Part shown: one piece after another, positions 51,801 to 53,727 of the stretch
Layout of the letters: the number at the start of each line of letters is the position of its first letter
Numbering within the stretch: the first letter of the stretch is position 1
DNA from: Halobacteriovorax sp.
Lineage (GTDB): Bacteria; Bdellovibrionota; Bacteriovoracia; Bacteriovoracales; Bacteriovoracaceae
Assembly (NCBI GenBank): GCA_024686135.1
Contig: JAIBDQ010000003.1
Span: 1 to 53,727, forward strand
Direction: 5' to 3'
DNA: 53,727 nucleotides
Translations under genes and position numbers: made by a program
Notes under the pieces: generated by a model
Told to the model about the DNA's origin: nothing
The model's database searches: none
The model's input: only the letters and a program-made list of their open reading frames with translations

Positions 51801-53727
51801 TTACCTTTATAGTCGATACAGTTGATCCGACAGTAGCAAGTGTGAATGCTTTAGAGCCAGCACCTAATGATGGCTTTTATACAAATCCAGAAGTGATTGC
51901 GATTAGAGTGATAATGAGTGAACCAGTTGTTGTAAATGCTGGAACACCAGAACTTACTTTAGATATGAATGGTCTGGCGACAAATGCTGATGTGGCCGTA
52001 ACTTATAGTTCGATCAGTGCGGATAATACGACCTTAACATTTAATTACACAATTAGTGACGGTGACTACAACGCAGATCTTGATTATGTGGCGACTAACT
52101 CTTTTAGTGTTGGAGATGTTGAAGACTTTGCAACTAACAATGCAGATAGAACTTTAGCAGCGCCTGGAGCGACTAATTCAATTTCGGATGATCAGACCGT
52201 CTTTATAGATACTATTGAACCAACAGTAACTGAAGTGAACTCAACTACCCCAACGGGCTTCTACAAAGCCGGTGAGCAGATTGATGTTCAGGTTGTATGG
52301 GATGAAATCGTTAATGTAAGCGGCACACCTCAGATCACACTAAATAATTAACTTGGTCCAGATGGCGACTTCGCCGTAGATTACTCAAGTGGTTCTGGAA
52401 CAAATACCCTTACCTTTAGATACACTGTTGTCTCTGGACAAAATACAAGTGATCTCGATTATGAAGATACAAGTGCACTTGTCTTAAATGGTGGTGATAT
52501 AGAAGACCGCGCAACTAATGACCCAGTACTTGCCGGAGCTCTTCCAGCACCAGGAGGGGTTAACTCTATTAGTGACGATCTTGATATTGTTATTGATAGT
52601 ATCGCTCCTACTGTTATTGAAGTAACTTCAACAGCGCCAAGTGGATTCTATAATGCTGGAAAACTAATTCCTATTAGAGTTGTTTTCTCTGAAATAATTA
52701 ATGTAACTGGCTTTCCACAAATATTATTAGATGATGACTTAGCAGCGGACTATACAGTTAACTATACTTCTGGTTCTGGTAGTAAGACTCTAGACTTTCA
52801 TTATACGGTAGCAAGTGGCGAAAATGCAGCTGACTTAGACTATGTAGATACCAATTCATTAACAGCGAACTTAGGAAATATTGCCGATAGAGCTTCTAAC
52901 GATCTTATCTTTGCCGGCGCTCTACCAGCAGGGCCACCAGTAAGTGGTTCCATCTCAGATGACTTAGACATTACGGTTGATACCATTATTCCTCAGGTTA
53001 GTTCAGTTGATGTTGTAGAACCAGTTCCGACAGACGGCTTTTATAAGGCCGGCGAGGTCATGGATATTAGAGTTAATCTTACTGAGTCGATCGTTGTCTC
53101 TGGTACTCCACAGATCACTCTTAATAATACAACCGGCGGGGATATCGCGGTTAACTACACAAGTGGTACGGGAACAAGCGTTTTAACTTTTAGATACACA
53201 ATTGGAGCGGGAGAAAATAACCCTGATCTCGACTATGCAGCAACAAACTCACTTGCTCTTAATGGCGGTGATATTCAGGATCCGGCCACTAATGATTTAA
53301 TTCTAACCCTTGCTACTCCTGGGTTAGTAAACTCAATTTCTGATAACCAAGACATATATGTTGATACGGCCAAACCTGTTGTGACCGGTGTCGATGTTAT
53401 TGAGCCAGTTCCTACTGACGGTTACTATACAGACCCCGAAGTGATGTTTATTCAGGTTAAGTTTGATGAGATTGTTTCAGTCACTGGTACACCTCAGTTA
53501 TCTCTAGATAATATTGGTAATCCTGATTTTACCGTTAACTACACAAGCGGTGACGACACATCGACACTAACCTTTCAGTATACGATTGCTGCCAATCAAA
53601 ATAACGCTGATTTAGATTATGTTGATACTAACTCACTCGTGGCAAACTTAGGTGATATTGAAGATAGAGCGACAAATGATTTAACTTTCGCCGGAGCTCT
53701 CGCCGCCCAAGGCGCTGTCGGATCTAT
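48869..53727 (+). pseudogene. Very large repeat lipoprotein (adhesin-like), interrupted by in-frame TAA and cut by the window end
   Basis: The frame opens with a lipoprotein signal ending LVLHGCG. Four choice-of-anchor-D / Hydin-like beta domains follow (about 49000-51000). Each has a Cys pair of the type GTCGSSLAPGASCTVLISFRP or GTCGTTISGSSSCTVVVQY. Then come six 128-131-residue repeats. TAA at 52349-52351 (codon 1161) stops the frame, but the same frame continues open for another 1376 nt to the window edge with intact repeats. The other repeats have Gln, Thr or Ile at that spot, so CAA (Gln) to TAA would explain it. Probably a surface adhesin; the 3' end is not in the window. Confidence 0.82.
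51422..53727 (+). repeat. Six tandem ~385-393-bp repeats in the adhesin-like gene
   Basis: Units begin at the Asp codon of D-x-x-x-P-T-type starts (such as VDTVDPT) at 51422, 51815, 52208, 52595, 52979 and 53363; the last is cut off. Each unit has the order GFYxAGExIDIxV, WDE-x-V-x-V-SGTPQITL, VNYxSGSGTxTLTFRYTV, DLDYVATNSL, GGDIEDxATND and a closing NSISD. Spacing is 393, 393, 387, 384 and 384 bp, so unit length drifts in steps of three and the frame is kept. This is a beta-sandwich repeat of the cadherin/Ig-like kind found in large adhesins. Confidence 0.93.

Noticed and set aside
1-53727. CRISPR arrays, insertion sequences, prophage or integrase genes
   Set aside because: No short regularly spaced direct repeats, transposase or integrase motifs were seen; the only tandem repeats are protein-coding.

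Overview
The window looks like chromosomal DNA from a marine, AT-rich Gram-negative bacterium of the Bdellovibrionota / Bacteriovoracaceae (Halobacteriovorax-like) kind. This is an inference from the gene set: a Na+-pumping NADH:quinone reductase, many small lipoproteins, several secreted subtilisin-like proteases, TatC, HldD (LPS heptose) and two RND pumps. No 16S or other decisive marker gene is present.

Layout. 1-4527: end of a nqr operon (tail of nqrB, then nqrC-D-E-F), followed by its two maturation genes, apbE (flavin transferase) and nqrM. 4524-7026 (minus): a B12-binding radical SAM protein and a flavin oxidoreductase. 7111-11099: an RND permease and a flippase-like membrane protein. 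11373-11461: tRNA-Leu(UAA) on the minus strand. 11524-15765: a lipoprotein followed by nuoB, a fused nuoCD and nuoI, with no other complex I subunits. 15762-20191 (minus): aat, a ureohydrolase, a 2-hydroxyacid dehydrogenase and a YiiX-like cysteine amidase. 20339-24926: map, a BFD-type ferredoxin, tatC, a TMEM205-like protein, hldD and a small FliG-C-like protein, with one minus-strand secreted protein (21626-22246) between. 24927-29909: two matching regulatory modules flank SGNH and MBOAT acyl-transfer genes and a glycosyltransferase. 29949-36745: CBS protein, porin-like protein, acyltransferase, lipoprotein and a large subtilase. 36936-41616: htpG, a small asparaginase-domain protein, a membrane protein and an L,D-transpeptidase. 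41715-47022: a complete adaptor-RND-TolC efflux operon. 47126-53727: a second subtilase and a very large repeat lipoprotein that runs off the window.

The most unusual signal is at 25047-25221 and 29305-29408. Each site has a textbook sigma-54 promoter (GG-N10-GC) followed by a leader made of back-to-back hairpins with GGA in their loops. The last hairpin of each leader holds the ribosome binding site in its loop. This is the known geometry of CsrA/RsmA binding sites, and both leaders share the loop TAGGATG and the string CACAGGAA. One leader precedes an unannotated 52-codon gene with a strong terminator, the other a DksA/TraR-type zinc-finger protein. I read them as a sigma-54-transcribed, CsrA-controlled or CsrA-titrating pair.

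Three otherwise full-length genes (a glycosyltransferase, htpG and the large repeat lipoprotein) each carry one in-frame stop codon. All three could arise from C:G to T:A changes. This may be real decay or an artefact of how the sequence was obtained. Positions and domain calls were made by eye, without database searches.
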